A stretch of DNA of 64,000 nucleotides from contig JAURVI010000052.1 in NCBI GenBank assembly GCA_030655515.1, positions 16,370 to 80,369 of the forward strand, written 5' to 3'. The notes beneath the pieces were generated by a model, which worked only from the letters and a program-made list of their open reading frames with translations, was not told where the DNA came from and made no database searches. Shown here one piece after another: positions 9,489 through 17,746 of the stretch. Each line of letters begins with the position of its first letter. The stretch's first letter is position 1. The stretch comes from Polaromonas sp. GTDB taxonomy: Bacteria; Pseudomonadota; Gammaproteobacteria; Burkholderiales; Burkholderiaceae_C. The translations under genes and the position numbers were made by a program.

Positions 9489-9974
9489 ATGGCATCCGTC
9501 AATAAAGTCATTCTCGTCGGCAACCTGGGCCGCGACCCCGAAGTGCGTTACATGCCCAGCGGCGACGCGGTGGCCAACATCACGCTGGCCACCAGCAGCA
9601 AGTACAAGAACAAGGCCGGTGAGATGGTCGAAGAGACCGAATGGCACCGCGTCAGTTTTTTTGGCCGTCAGGCCGAAATCGTCGGCGAATACCTGAAGAA
9701 AGGCCGCTCGGTCTACATCGAGGGGCGGCTGAAGACGCGCAAGTACACCGACAAGGATGGCGTTGAAAAATACGCGACCGACATCATCGCCAGCGAAATG
9801 CAGATGCTGGGCAGCCGCGAAGGCATGGGCGCGCCCGGTGGCGACAGTGAGGGCGGTAGCGGCGGCGAGCGCCAGCCTTCGCGTCCGCCGGCGCCTGCCG
9901 CAGCGCGTCCCGCCCCCGCCCCGTCCAAGGCCGCCAGCGGCTTTGACGACATGGACGACGACATTCCGTTCTAA
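9489..9974 (+). CDS. ssb: Single-stranded DNA-binding protein
   Basis: A 161-residue SSB. The N-terminal OB-fold starts [22 protein letters not shown] Gly/Pro/Ala-rich linker of about 45 residues follows, and the C-terminus ends in the acidic DDDIPF tip that recruits replication and repair partners. AGGAGAA at 9476-9482 is a good ribosome binding site for the ATG at 9489. Lying next to uvrA and the MFS gene is the usual arrangement in this group. It converges on mnmA, with an inverted repeat between the two stops. Confidence 0.97.
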   Translation: MASVNKVILVGNLGRDPEVRYMPSGDAVANITLATSSKYKNKAGEMVEETEWHRVSFFGRQAEIVGEYLKKGRSVYIEGRLKTRKYTDKDGVEKYATDIIASEMQMLGSREGMGAPGGDSEGGSGGERQPSRPPAPAAARPAPAPSKAASGFDDMDDDIPF

Positions 9975-9991
9975 GGCTACGCTGAATAAGT

Positions 9992-10072
9992 CCGTTCGCG
10001 TTGAGCCTGTCGAAACGCTGCCCTTGCAAATCAACAACTTGCGAAGGACTTCGACAGGCTCAGGGCGAACGG
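9992..10072. repeat. Inverted repeat with 23-bp arms between ssb and mnmA
   Basis: Left arm 9992-10014 and right arm 10050-10072 match in inverted orientation at 21 of 23 positions by my count. The arms carry the core GAGCCTGTCGAA and TTCGACAGGCTC, with a 35-base spacer. A second element with the same arms lies at 15840-15911. Between convergent genes it could act as a bidirectional transcription stop. Confidence 0.8.
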
Positions 10073-10103
10073 GGTTGTAGCGCTTCAATGAACAGCATTG
10101 GTT

Positions 10104-11255
10104 CTAAGCCGGGTTGGGGGCGTTGCTGGCCGCAATCACGCCGCCGCCCAGGCACACCTCGCCCTGGTAGAGCACGGCCGACTGGCCTGGCGTCACGGCC
10201 CACTGGGGCTGCTCGAAATGCAGCTCGGCCTGGGTCAGCGAAGGCTGAACCAGCGTGCAGGCCGCATCGAGCTGGCGGTAGCGCGTCTTGGCGGCCATTT
10301 TCCCCGCCGCGGGCGGCGGGCCGGCGACCCAGTTGCAGTCCTGCGCCTGCAGCACCGTGGACAGCAGCCAGGGGTGGTCGTGGCCCTGCACCACCCACAA
10401 GGTGTTGCTTGCCATGTCCTTGCGTGCGACAAACCAGGGTTCATGCTCGCCGACGCCGCGCTGCCCGCGCGCCTGCGCGGCCTTGAGTTCGGCGCCGCGC
10501 GCTTTCACGCCGCCTATGCCCAGGCCCTGGCGCTGGCCCAGCGTGTAAAAACTCAGGCCCACATGTTCGCCCAGCACCCGGCCCTTGTCGTTTTTGATCG
10601 GCCCCGGCGCCTTGGCGATGTAGCGGTTCAAAAACTCGCGGAAGGGGCGTTCGCCGATAAAACAGATGCCGGTCGAGTCCTTTTTCTTGGCATTGGGCAG
10701 GCCGATTTCGTCGGCGATGCGCCGCACCTCGGTCTTGTGCAGCGCACCGACCGGGAACAGGGTTTTGGCCAGTTGGGCCTGGTTCAGGCGGTGCAAAAAG
10801 TAGCTCTGGTCTTTGGCCGGGTCCAGGCCCTTGAGCAGTTCGTGCAGGCCGGTGGCTTCATTGAGCCGCACGCGGGCATAGTGGCCGGTGGCAATCTTTT
10901 CAGCGCCCAGCCGCATCGCGTGGTCCAAAAACGCCTTGAACTTGATTTCAGCGTTGCACAGGATGTCGGGGTTGGGCGTGCGGCCGGCCTGGTACTCGCG
11001 CAAAAATTCGGCGAACACCCGGTCTTTGTAGTCGGCGGCGAAGTTGACATGCTCGATCTCGATGCCGATCACGTCGGCCACCGCGGCGGCGTCGACAAAG
11101 TCGATGTTGGCCGAGCAGAACGCGCTGTCGTCATCATCCTCCCAGTTCTTCATGAAAATGCCGATGACCTCATGCCCCTGCTGTTTGAGCAGGTGCGCCG
11201 TCACCGCCGAATCCACGCCTCCGCTTAAACCGACAACAATACGCTGCTTGTGCAT
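10104..11255 (-). CDS. mnmA: tRNA-specific 2-thiouridylase MnmA
   Basis: A 383-residue enzyme that thiolates U34 of Lys, Glu and Gln tRNAs, using sulfur relayed from IscS. The ATP pyrophosphatase loop [12 protein letters not shown] is at the N-terminus. The two catalytic cysteines are recognisable in [12 protein letters not shown] and [12 protein letters not shown]. Length and motifs are as in the family. A Nudix hydrolase gene lies 37 bases upstream on the same strand; E. coli also has its nudJ gene beside mnmA, so the pairing is conserved. The two are probably cotranscribed. Confidence 0.97.
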   Translation of the reverse strand: MHKQRIVVGLSGGVDSAVTAHLLKQQGHEVIGIFMKNWEDDDDSAFCSANIDFVDAAAVADVIGIEIEHVNFAADYKDRVFAEFLREYQAGRTPNPDILCNAEIKFKAFLDHAMRLGAEKIATGHYARVRLNEATGLHELLKGLDPAKDQSYFLHRLNQAQLAKTLFPVGALHKTEVRRIADEIGLPNAKKKDSTGICFIGERPFREFLNRYIAKAPGPIKNDKGRVLGEHVGLSFYTLGQRQGLGIGGVKARGAELKAAQARGQRGVGEHEPWFVARKDMASNTLWVVQGHDHPWLLSTVLQAQDCNWVAGPPPAAGKMAAKTRYRQLDAACTLVQPSLTQAELHFEQPQWAVTPGQSAVLYQGEVCLGGGVIAASNAPNPA

Positions 11256-11292
11256 GGCGGAATTTTAGAGGGAGGGGCCGGGGCCGGTCGAG

Positions 11293-11790
11293 TCAGGTCT
11301 TGGCGCCGTAGACACTGGGGTCGGTCGTGATCAGGCCCAGCGGATAACGTTTGCCGGCCAGGTAGTCTTCCAGGCAGGTCAGAAGCAATGGACTGCGGTG
11401 CAAGTGTGTACAGGCCCGGATCTCATCAAGGGTCAGCCACACCGTGCGCACAATGCCTGCGTCAAGCGCCCGGCCAGCCACCTGCTCGCCGAGTTCACCG
11501 CAAAATGCAAAGCGCAGGTAGGTGATATCTTGTCCGGGGACGGCCCGATCACGACGCGACAGGTAAACGCCGACCAGCGCCGTCGGGGTGAAGTGAAAGG
11601 CGGTTTCCTCCAGCGTTTCGCGGGCGCAGCCCCGTAGCGGGCTTTCGCCGGGGTCCAGGTGGCCGGCGGGGTTGTTGAGCTTCAGCCCGTCGCGGGTTTC
11701 TTCTTCCACCAGCAGGAATTTCTGGGTGCCGTCAACAGGGCGGGCTATCACCGCGGCGACCGTGACGCTGGGTTTCCATCGTGTGTTCAT
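11293..11790 (-). CDS. Nudix hydrolase, NudJ-like phosphatase
   Basis: A 165-residue Nudix protein. The Nudix box spans about residues 43-65 (GHLDPGE...RETLEETAF); the glycine usually found after the EET is alanine here. Position beside mnmA and the VTVAAVI...FLLVEEETRDGL N-terminus point to the NudJ group, which hydrolyses thiamine pyrophosphates and nucleoside di- and triphosphates. The start codon overlaps the stop of the upstream lysR gene (ATGA, 11790-11787), so translation of the two may be coupled. The true substrate is not readable from sequence. Confidence 0.88.
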   Translation of the reverse strand: MNTRWKPSVTVAAVIARPVDGTQKFLLVEEETRDGLKLNNPAGHLDPGESPLRGCARETLEETAFHFTPTALVGVYLSRRDRAVPGQDITYLRFAFCGELGEQVAGRALDAGIVRTVWLTLDEIRACTHLHRSPLLLTCLEDYLAGKRYPLGLITTDPSVYGAKT

Positions 11791-12752
11791 GGCGTGATTA
11801 TCCGTGCCGGTTGAAAACCTTCCGAAAAACTCTCGCGCAAGTGTTCAACAAAACACCGAACCGCCTTGGGCACTTGCGGCGACCCCGGCCGGAGGGCATA
11901 GATGCGGTCGCCAAAAAATCCCTGAACCTGCCAGTCGGGCAAAACCCGGACCAGTTGGCGGCGATCCTCCCGGTTGGCGGCGGACGGCATGCTGAAGTCC
12001 GGCAGCAGACCTATGCCCAGGCCGGCGAGCAGCGCGTGGCGAAGCACTTCGCTGTTGTTGGCCTTGAGCGTGCCCGCAATGCCGACGCTCACCCGTTCCG
12101 CGGATTTGCGTTTTGCATGGCGCTCAAAAGTCCAGCTTGCGGCCTGGTTGCCACCCAGGTAGAGCAGGCAGTCGTGCGCGGTCAGCTCCGAGGGGTGTGA
12201 CGGCACGCCGCGCCGCTTCAGGTACTGCGGGCTCGCCAGCAGGACGGAGCGCGTTTCGCACAACACCCAGGCCACATGGGTTTGCGGCGGTGCGTTGGTG
12301 TGCCGGATCGCCAGATCGAAGCCTTCGCTGGCCAGATTCACGAAGCGGTCGGTCAACGCCAGCTCGATGTGGATGTCGGGGAAGCGCTTGAGGAATGCGG
12401 CCACGCAGGGCGCCAGGTGCTGGCGCCCCAGCGCAACCGGCGCGGTCACCCGGATCAGGCCGCGCGGGGTGCCGACGAGGTCCTTGACCGCGGTATAACT
12501 CTCGCTGATCCGGTTGAAGGCCGGCTGCATGTCGTTGACCAGTTGCTGCCCGGCTTCGGTCAGACCGACGGAGCGGGTGGTGCGGCGCACCAGCGATACG
12601 CCGGCCGCGCGCTCCAGCTCGCTGAGGCGCATGCTGGCCGAGGCTTTGGAAATGCCCAGGCGGCGCGCGGCCTCGGTAAAACTCCGGGTGGCGGCCAACA
12701 CGGTCAGAAGGTGAAGATCGGCCACCAGCGGCGAGAGTTGATCAGAGGACAT
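11787..12752 (-). CDS. LysR-family transcriptional regulator
   Basis: A 321-residue LysR regulator. The winged helix-turn-helix lies in about the first 65 residues, with the recognition region SFTEAARRLGISKASASMRLSELER, and the rest is a periplasmic-binding-like effector domain. I use the ATG at 12752; two in-frame upstream starts exist, one of which lies inside a perfect palindrome. It is divergent from mmsA with about 145 bases between them, the usual layout for a LysR regulator of its neighbour. Regulation of mmsA is therefore likely but inferred. It is also the first gene of a minus-strand run with the Nudix gene and mnmA. Confidence 0.9.
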   Translation of the reverse strand: MSSDQLSPLVADLHLLTVLAATRSFTEAARRLGISKASASMRLSELERAAGVSLVRRTTRSVGLTEAGQQLVNDMQPAFNRISESYTAVKDLVGTPRGLIRVTAPVALGRQHLAPCVAAFLKRFPDIHIELALTDRFVNLASEGFDLAIRHTNAPPQTHVAWVLCETRSVLLASPQYLKRRGVPSHPSELTAHDCLLYLGGNQAASWTFERHAKRKSAERVSVGIAGTLKANNSEVLRHALLAGLGIGLLPDFSMPSAANREDRRQLVRVLPDWQVQGFFGDRIYALRPGSPQVPKAVRCFVEHLRESFSEGFQPARIITP

Positions 12753-12776
12753 ATATAGGGAGGATAGGGGGGGCTC

Positions 12777-12798
12777 ATTGTTCATGAATATGAACAAT
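12777..12798. promoter_or_regulatory. Perfect inverted repeat, candidate LysR operator
   Basis: ATTGTTCAT and ATGAACAAT form perfect 9-bp arms around the spacer GAAT, in the intergenic region between lysR and mmsA. A+T-rich dyads of this kind in a divergent lysR promoter are typical autoregulatory and activation sites. The left half contains an alternative in-frame start of lysR, which argues for the downstream start at 12752. Confidence 0.65.
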
Positions 12799-12898
12799 GT
12801 AATCACTAAACAGGGGATTATCAAATCAGGCGGGGCGTCATAGACTGCGCTGCGAAAGTTGCCGATTCACGTCCCACCCGCGTCCCCAAGGATTGCCC

Positions 12899-14434
12899 AT
12901 GTCTTTATCGCCCGCCGCAACCGCTCCGCAAGCAACGATAGGCCACTACCTCAATGGGCGCGTCACGGCTGAGGCATCGGGGCGCAGTCAAGAAGTCTTC
13001 AACCCCGCGACGGGTGCCGTATCGGGTCACGTCGCGCTGGCCGGTTCAGCGCAAGTCGATGCCGCAGTTGCCGCGGCGCAGGCCGCCTTCCCGGCCTGGG
13101 CGGACACGCCGCCCATCCGCCGCGCCCGCGTGTTGTTCAGGTTTCTGGCGTTGATCAACACGCACAAAGACAAGCTGGCCCACCTGATCACCGCCGAACA
13201 CGGGAAGGTTTTCACCGACGCCCAGGGCGAAGTCGCGCGCGGCATCGACATCGTGGAGTTTGCCTGCGGCATCCCGCAGTTGCTCAAGGGCGACTTCAGC
13301 GACCAGGTCTCCACCGGCATTGACAACTGGACGCTGCGCCAGCCGCTCGGCGTGGTCGCCGGCATCACCCCGTTCAATTTCCCGGTGATGGTGCCGATGT
13401 GGATGTTCCCGCTGGCCATTGCCGCCGGCAACTGCTTTGTGCTCAAGCCCAGCCCGATCGACCCCAGCGCCAGCCTGTTCATGGCCGAACTGCTGCAACA
13501 GGCCGGCCTGCCCGATGGGGTCTTCAACGTGGTGCAGGGCGACAAGGAAGCGGTCGATGCCCTGCTCGTGCATCCGGACGTCAAAGCCGTGTCTTTTGTT
13601 GGTTCAACGCCGATTGCCAACGACATCTATGAAACCGGCGCGCGCCACGGCAAGCGCGTGCAGGCCTTGGGCGGCGCCAAGAACCACATGGTGGTCATGC
13701 CCGATGCCGACCTGGCGCAGGCGGCTGACGCCCTGATCGGTGCGGGCTACGGCTCGGCCGGCGAGCGCTGCATGGCGATTTCGGTGGCCGTGCTGGTGGG
13801 CAATGTGGCCGACAAACTGGTTCCCATGCTGCAGGCCAGGGTCAAAACGCTGGTCATCAAAAACGGTGTGAATCCGGACGCCGAAATGGGCCCCATCGTG
13901 ACGGCCGCCGCGCACCAGCGCATCACGGGCCATATCGCGCAGGGCGTCAAGGAAGGCGCCAGGCTGCTGGTGGACGGGCGCACATTCACCGGCGCGAACG
14001 CAGGCGGCGGATGTGAAAATGGTTTCTGGATGGGCGGTACGCTGTTCGACCATGTGACACCGGACATGCGGATTTATAAAGAAGAAATCTTTGGCCCGGT
14101 GCTCGGCTGCGTGCGAGTGGAAAACCTTGCCGAGGCCGTGAACCTGATCAACGCCCACGAGTTTGGCAATGGGGTGAGCTGCTTTACCCGCGACGGCCAT
14201 GTGGCGCGAGAGTTCAGCCGGCGCATCCAGGTCGGCATGGTGGGCATCAATGTGCCGATTCCGGTGCCCATGGCCTGGCATGGCTTTGGCGGCTGGAAGA
14301 AAAGCCTGTTCGGTGACATGCATGCCTATGGCGAAGAGGGTGTGCGCTTTTACACCAGGCAGAAGTCCATCATGCAGCGCTGGCCCGAGAGCATCGGCGA
14401 GGGGGCGGAGTTTGTGATGCCGACTGCGAAATAG
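12899..14434 (+). CDS. mmsA: CoA-acylating methylmalonate-semialdehyde dehydrogenase
   Basis: A 511-residue aldehyde dehydrogenase. It converts methylmalonate semialdehyde to propionyl-CoA, and malonate semialdehyde to acetyl-CoA, in valine, inositol and beta-alanine breakdown. The catalytic cysteine is in [14 protein letters not shown]. The C-terminal region with [18 protein letters not shown] is characteristic of MmsA rather than other aldehyde dehydrogenases. AAGGA about seven bases upstream supports the ATG at 12899 over a TTG at 12893. The divergent LysR gene is its likely regulator. No other valine-pathway genes are adjacent. Confidence 0.95.
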   Translation: MSLSPAATAPQATIGHYLNGRVTAEASGRSQEVFNPATGAVSGHVALAGSAQVDAAVAAAQAAFPAWADTPPIRRARVLFRFLALINTHKDKLAHLITAEHGKVFTDAQGEVARGIDIVEFACGIPQLLKGDFSDQVSTGIDNWTLRQPLGVVAGITPFNFPVMVPMWMFPLAIAAGNCFVLKPSPIDPSASLFMAELLQQAGLPDGVFNVVQGDKEAVDALLVHPDVKAVSFVGSTPIANDIYETGARHGKRVQALGGAKNHMVVMPDADLAQAADALIGAGYGSAGERCMAISVAVLVGNVADKLVPMLQARVKTLVIKNGVNPDAEMGPIVTAAAHQRITGHIAQGVKEGARLLVDGRTFTGANAGGGCENGFWMGGTLFDHVTPDMRIYKEEIFGPVLGCVRVENLAEAVNLINAHEFGNGVSCFTRDGHVAREFSRRIQVGMVGINVPIPVPMAWHGFGGWKKSLFGDMHAYGEEGVRFYTRQKSIMQRWPESIGEGAEFVMPTAK

Positions 14435-14458
14435 CCGCTGGTTTGGGAGATTCGGCAT

Positions 14459-14552
14459 CACCTCCCATGGGCCGCCCATCCCTGTTCCCATGCCCGTTCG
14501 CCAGTCTGCAAGCCCTCTGCGGGGCACATTCCTGCCTGGGCGCCCGGAGGTG
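14459..14552. repeat. Long imperfect inverted repeat downstream of mmsA
   Basis: CACCTCC and GGCCGCCCA on the left (14459-14478) pair with TGGGCGCC and GGAGGTG on the right (14537-14552), giving about 16 pairs interrupted by small bulges around a 58-base loop. It lies in the 282-base gap between mmsA and pntAA. No T-run follows. It could be a terminator-like structure or a repeat remnant. Confidence 0.35.
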
Positions 14553-14716
14553 AGGTTGTCGCAGCGCGTCATCCGCCTCGAAAAACGATAGACGACCCTG
14601 GCAAAAAATTCCAAAAATCTCATGTAAGCTTCCTGACAGCTACAAATTTCCATACAAGCTCGTTGAAGAGCCCAGGTCAATCAAGTCAAAAAAACCGATG
14701 CACTGAGGAGAGACCC

Positions 14717-15832
14717 ATGCTGATTGGGGTACCAGCCGAAATCACGGCAGGGGAAACACGCGTCGCCGTCACGCCCGAGACGGCCAAAAAACTCAGGGGC
14801 CAGGGCCACACCGTGCGCATCCAGTCCGGCGCCGGCGTGGCTGCCAGCGTTCCGGACGCCGCCTACGCCGCCGCGGGCGCTGAAATCACCGATGCCGCCG
14901 GCGCCTATGGCGCCGACATCGTGCTCAAGGTCCGCTGTCCGCTGGACAGCGAAATGGCGTTCACCAAGCCGGGCAGCGTGCTGGTCGGGATGCTCAATCC
15001 CTTCGACGCCGCCGGCCTGCAGCGCCTGGCCGGCGGCGGACTGACCGCGTTTGCGCTGGAAGCCGCGCCGCGCACCAGCCGCGCGCAAAGCATGGACGTG
15101 CTGTCGTCGCAGGCCAATATCGCCGGTTACAAAGCCGTGATCATGGCGGCCGACAAGTATCAGCGCTTTTTCCCGATGCTGATGACCGCCGCCGGCACCG
15201 TCAAGGCCGCCCGCGTGGTGATCCTTGGCGTGGGGGTGGCCGGCCTGCAGGCCATTGCCACGGCCAAACGCCTGGGTGCGGTGATCGAGGCCAGCGACGT
15301 GCGCCCCAGCGTCAAGGAGCAGGTCGAGTCGCTCGGCGCCAAGTTCATCGACGTGCCTTACGAGACCGACGAAGAGCGCGAGGCGGCCGCAGGCAGCGGC
15401 GGCTACGCCAAGCCCATGCCGCCGAGCTGGCTGGAACGGCAAAAAGCCGAGGTCGCCAAACGCGTGGCGCAGGCCGACATCGTGATCACCACCGCGCTGA
15501 TTCCGGGCCGCCCCGCGCCGGTGCTGGTGACCGAAGACATGGTGAAGGCCATGAAACCCGGCAGCGTGATTGTCGATCTGGCCGCCCCGCAGGGCGGCAA
15601 CTGCCCGCTGACCGAGCCCGGCAAAACGGTGGTGAAGCACGGCGTCACGCTGATCGGCGAGACCAATGTGCCGGCGCTGGTGGCCGCCGATGCCAGCGCG
15701 CTGTATGCCCGCAACCTGCTGGACTTCCTCAAGCTGATCGTCAGCAAGGACGGCGCGCTCACCATCGACCTCGAAGACGACATCGTGGCGGCCTGCCTGA
15801 TGACCCAAGCCGGCGAAGTGAAAAGGAAATAA
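14717..15832 (+). CDS. pntAA: NAD(P) transhydrogenase subunit alpha, part 1 (NAD-binding domain I)
   Basis: A 371-residue domain I of the proton-translocating transhydrogenase. It begins MLIGVPAEITAGETRVAVTP, has the RAQSMDVLSSQANIAGYKAV segment, and a nucleotide-binding GVGVAGLQAIATAKRLG motif near residue 173. It binds NADH on the cytoplasmic side. ATG 14717 follows GAGGAGAG at 14705-14712. Unlike E. coli, where PntA is a single chain, the alpha subunit is split here into PntAA and PntAB, as in many alphaproteobacteria and betaproteobacteria. A 93-base gap with an inverted repeat separates it from pntAB. Confidence 0.96.
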   Translation: MLIGVPAEITAGETRVAVTPETAKKLRGQGHTVRIQSGAGVAASVPDAAYAAAGAEITDAAGAYGADIVLKVRCPLDSEMAFTKPGSVLVGMLNPFDAAGLQRLAGGGLTAFALEAAPRTSRAQSMDVLSSQANIAGYKAVIMAADKYQRFFPMLMTAAGTVKAARVVILGVGVAGLQAIATAKRLGAVIEASDVRPSVKEQVESLGAKFIDVPYETDEEREAAAGSGGYAKPMPPSWLERQKAEVAKRVAQADIVITTALIPGRPAPVLVTEDMVKAMKPGSVIVDLAAPQGGNCPLTEPGKTVVKHGVTLIGETNVPALVAADASALYARNLLDFLKLIVSKDGALTIDLEDDIVAACLMTQAGEVKRK

Positions 15833-15839
15833 AAACTAA

Positions 15840-15911
15840 CCGTTCGGGCTGAGCCTGTCCAAGCCCACGGATGCTTGGCAGAAAACCCTTCGACAAGCTC
15901 AGGGCGAACGG
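15840..15911. repeat. Inverted repeat between pntAA and pntAB, same family as 9992-10072
   Basis: Left arm 15840-15862 and right arm 15889-15911 match in inverted orientation at 19 of 23 positions by my count, and both resemble the arms of the element at 9992-10072. The spacer is 26 bases. The repeat lies within an operon, where its RNA hairpin could lower or stabilise expression across the pntAA-pntAB junction. Confidence 0.75.
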
Positions 15912-15925
15912 AACTGGAGACCCCT

Positions 15926-16264
15926 ATGGAAGCAGTATCCCCCACCCTCATCAACCTCATCATCTTTGTGCTGGCCATCTACGTGGGTTACCACGTGGTG
16001 TGGACCGTCACGCCTGCCCTGCACACGCCGCTGATGGCGGTGACCAACGCGATTTCAGCGATTGTGATCGTCGGCGCCATGCTGGCCGCTGCGCTGACTG
16101 TCACGCCGCTGGGCAAGACCATGGGCGTGCTGGCCGTGGCGCTGGCCGCGGTCAACGTGTTCGGCGGCTTTCTGGTCACGCGCCGGATGCTGGAGATGTT
16201 CAGGAAGAAAGAAAAGAAAGTCGTCGCTGCTGACCCCGCAGCCACCGCAGGAGTGGCCAAATGA
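15926..16264 (+). CDS. pntAB: NAD(P) transhydrogenase subunit alpha, part 2 (membrane part)
   Basis: A 112-residue membrane protein with three hydrophobic segments: LIIFVLAIYVGYHVVWTV, ISAIVIVGAMLAAALTV and MGVLAVALAAVNVFGGFLV. A basic, alanine-rich C-terminus follows. It supplies the transmembrane helices that the fused E. coli PntA carries at its C-terminus. The ATG at 15926 lies just after the inverted repeat, with GGAGA about six bases upstream. Its stop overlaps the pntB start by four bases (ATGA at 16261-16264), so PntAB and PntB are translationally coupled. Confidence 0.95.
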   Translation: MEAVSPTLINLIIFVLAIYVGYHVVWTVTPALHTPLMAVTNAISAIVIVGAMLAAALTVTPLGKTMGVLAVALAAVNVFGGFLVTRRMLEMFRKKEKKVVAADPAATAGVAK

Positions 16265-17694
16265 GCATGAATCTGGTCACGCTGCTGTACCTGGTGGCTT
16301 CGGTCTGTTTCATCCAGGCCCTCAAGGGCCTGTCGCATCCGACCACCTCGATTCGCGGCAACCTGTTCGGCATGGTCGGCATGGGCATTGCCGTGCTGAC
16401 GACCGGTGCGCTGATTGTTGAAATTTCGGGCGGCAAGGTGGTCGGCATGGTCTATGTACTGGGTGCCCTGGTGGTTGGTGGCAGCGTGGGCACACTGATG
16501 GCCAAGCGCGTCGAGATGACCAAGATGCCGGAGCTGGTCGCCTTCATGCACAGCATGATCGGTCTGGCGGCGGTGTTTATTGCCGTGGCGGCCATGGCCG
16601 AGCCCGACGCCTTCGGCATCGTGGCCCAGGGTTTGAGCACGGCGGCCATTCCGGCCGGCAACCGGCTGGAGCTGTTCCTCGGCGCGGCCATTGGCGCGAT
16701 CACCTTCAGCGGCTCGGTCATTGCTTTCGGCAAGCTCAGCGGCAAATACAAATTCCGCCTGTTCCAGGGCGCACCGGTCACGTTTTCGGGCCAGCACATG
16801 CTCAACCTGATGCTGGGGCTGGTCACGCTGGTGCTCGGTCTGGTGTTCATGTTCACGGGCAACTGGACGGCGTTTTTTGCGATGCTGGCGCTGTCCTTCG
16901 TGCTGGGCGTGCTGATCATCATCCCGATCGGCGGCGCCGACATGCCGGTGGTGGTGTCCATGCTCAACAGCTATTCGGGCTGGGCCGCGGCGGGCATCGG
17001 TTTTTCGCTGAACAACGCCATGCTGATCGTCGCCGGTTCCCTGGTCGGCTCCTCCGGCGCCATCCTGTCCTACATCATGTGCAAGGCGATGAACCGCTCC
17101 TTCTTCAACGTGATCCTGGGCGGCTTCGGCGGCGAGGCGGGCACGGCGGCGGCCGGCGCGAAAGAGCAGCGCCCGGTCAAGTCGGGCTCGGCCGACGATG
17201 CGGCCTTCATTCTGGGCAATGCCGAAACCGTCATCATCGTGCCGGGATATGGCCTGGCCGTGGCGCGTGCGCAGCACTCGGTCAAGGAGCTGGCGCAAAA
17301 GCTCACGGACAAGGGTGTCAACGTCAAATATGCGATTCATCCGGTGGCGGGCCGTATGCCCGGCCACATGAACGTGCTGCTCGCCGAGGCCGAAGTGCCT
17401 TACGACCAGGTGTTCGAGATGGAAGACATCAACGCCGAGTTCGGCCAGGCCGACGTGGCCATCATTCTGGGCGCCAACGATGTGGTGAACCCTGCCGCGC
17501 ACGTCAAGGGCAGCGCCATTTACGGCATGCCGATCCTGGAGGCCTACAAGGCCAAGACCGTGATCGTCAACAAACGCTCCATGGCGGCAGGTTATGCCGG
17601 CCTGGACAACGAGCTGTTCTACATGGACAAAACCATGATGGTGTTTGGCGATGCCAAAAAAGTAATTGAAGACATGGGCAAGGCGATCGAATAA
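16261..17694 (+). CDS. pntB: NAD(P) transhydrogenase subunit beta
   Basis: A 477-residue PntB. The first 260 residues or so hold several transmembrane helices that make the proton channel. The C-terminal domain III binds NADP(H), with GYGLAVARAQHSVKELA, the HPVAGRMPGHMNVLLAEA segment and the VVNPAA...VNKRSMAAGYAG stretch all visible. With PntAA and PntAB it uses proton-motive force to reduce NADP+ with NADH. The family's usual length is about 460-480 residues, so the gene is intact. Confidence 0.97.
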   Translation: MSMNLVTLLYLVASVCFIQALKGLSHPTTSIRGNLFGMVGMGIAVLTTGALIVEISGGKVVGMVYVLGALVVGGSVGTLMAKRVEMTKMPELVAFMHSMIGLAAVFIAVAAMAEPDAFGIVAQGLSTAAIPAGNRLELFLGAAIGAITFSGSVIAFGKLSGKYKFRLFQGAPVTFSGQHMLNLMLGLVTLVLGLVFMFTGNWTAFFAMLALSFVLGVLIIIPIGGADMPVVVSMLNSYSGWAAAGIGFSLNNAMLIVAGSLVGSSGAILSYIMCKAMNRSFFNVILGGFGGEAGTAAAGAKEQRPVKSGSADDAAFILGNAETVIIVPGYGLAVARAQHSVKELAQKLTDKGVNVKYAIHPVAGRMPGHMNVLLAEAEVPYDQVFEMEDINAEFGQADVAIILGANDVVNPAAHVKGSAIYGMPILEAYKAKTVIVNKRSMAAGYAGLDNELFYMDKTMMVFGDAKKVIEDMGKAIE

Positions 17695-17746
17695 ATCGCG
17701 GAATGAAAATTCCTGGCAGTGGTTCAATCATCTGGAGAAGACAAGC

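Noticed and set aside
7826..9523. Very long minus-strand open frame extending uvrA to 1559 residues
   Set aside because: The extra 500 or so residues lie antisense to the MFS gene, are Arg/Gln/His-rich as expected of GC-rich antisense frames, and have no UvrA homology.
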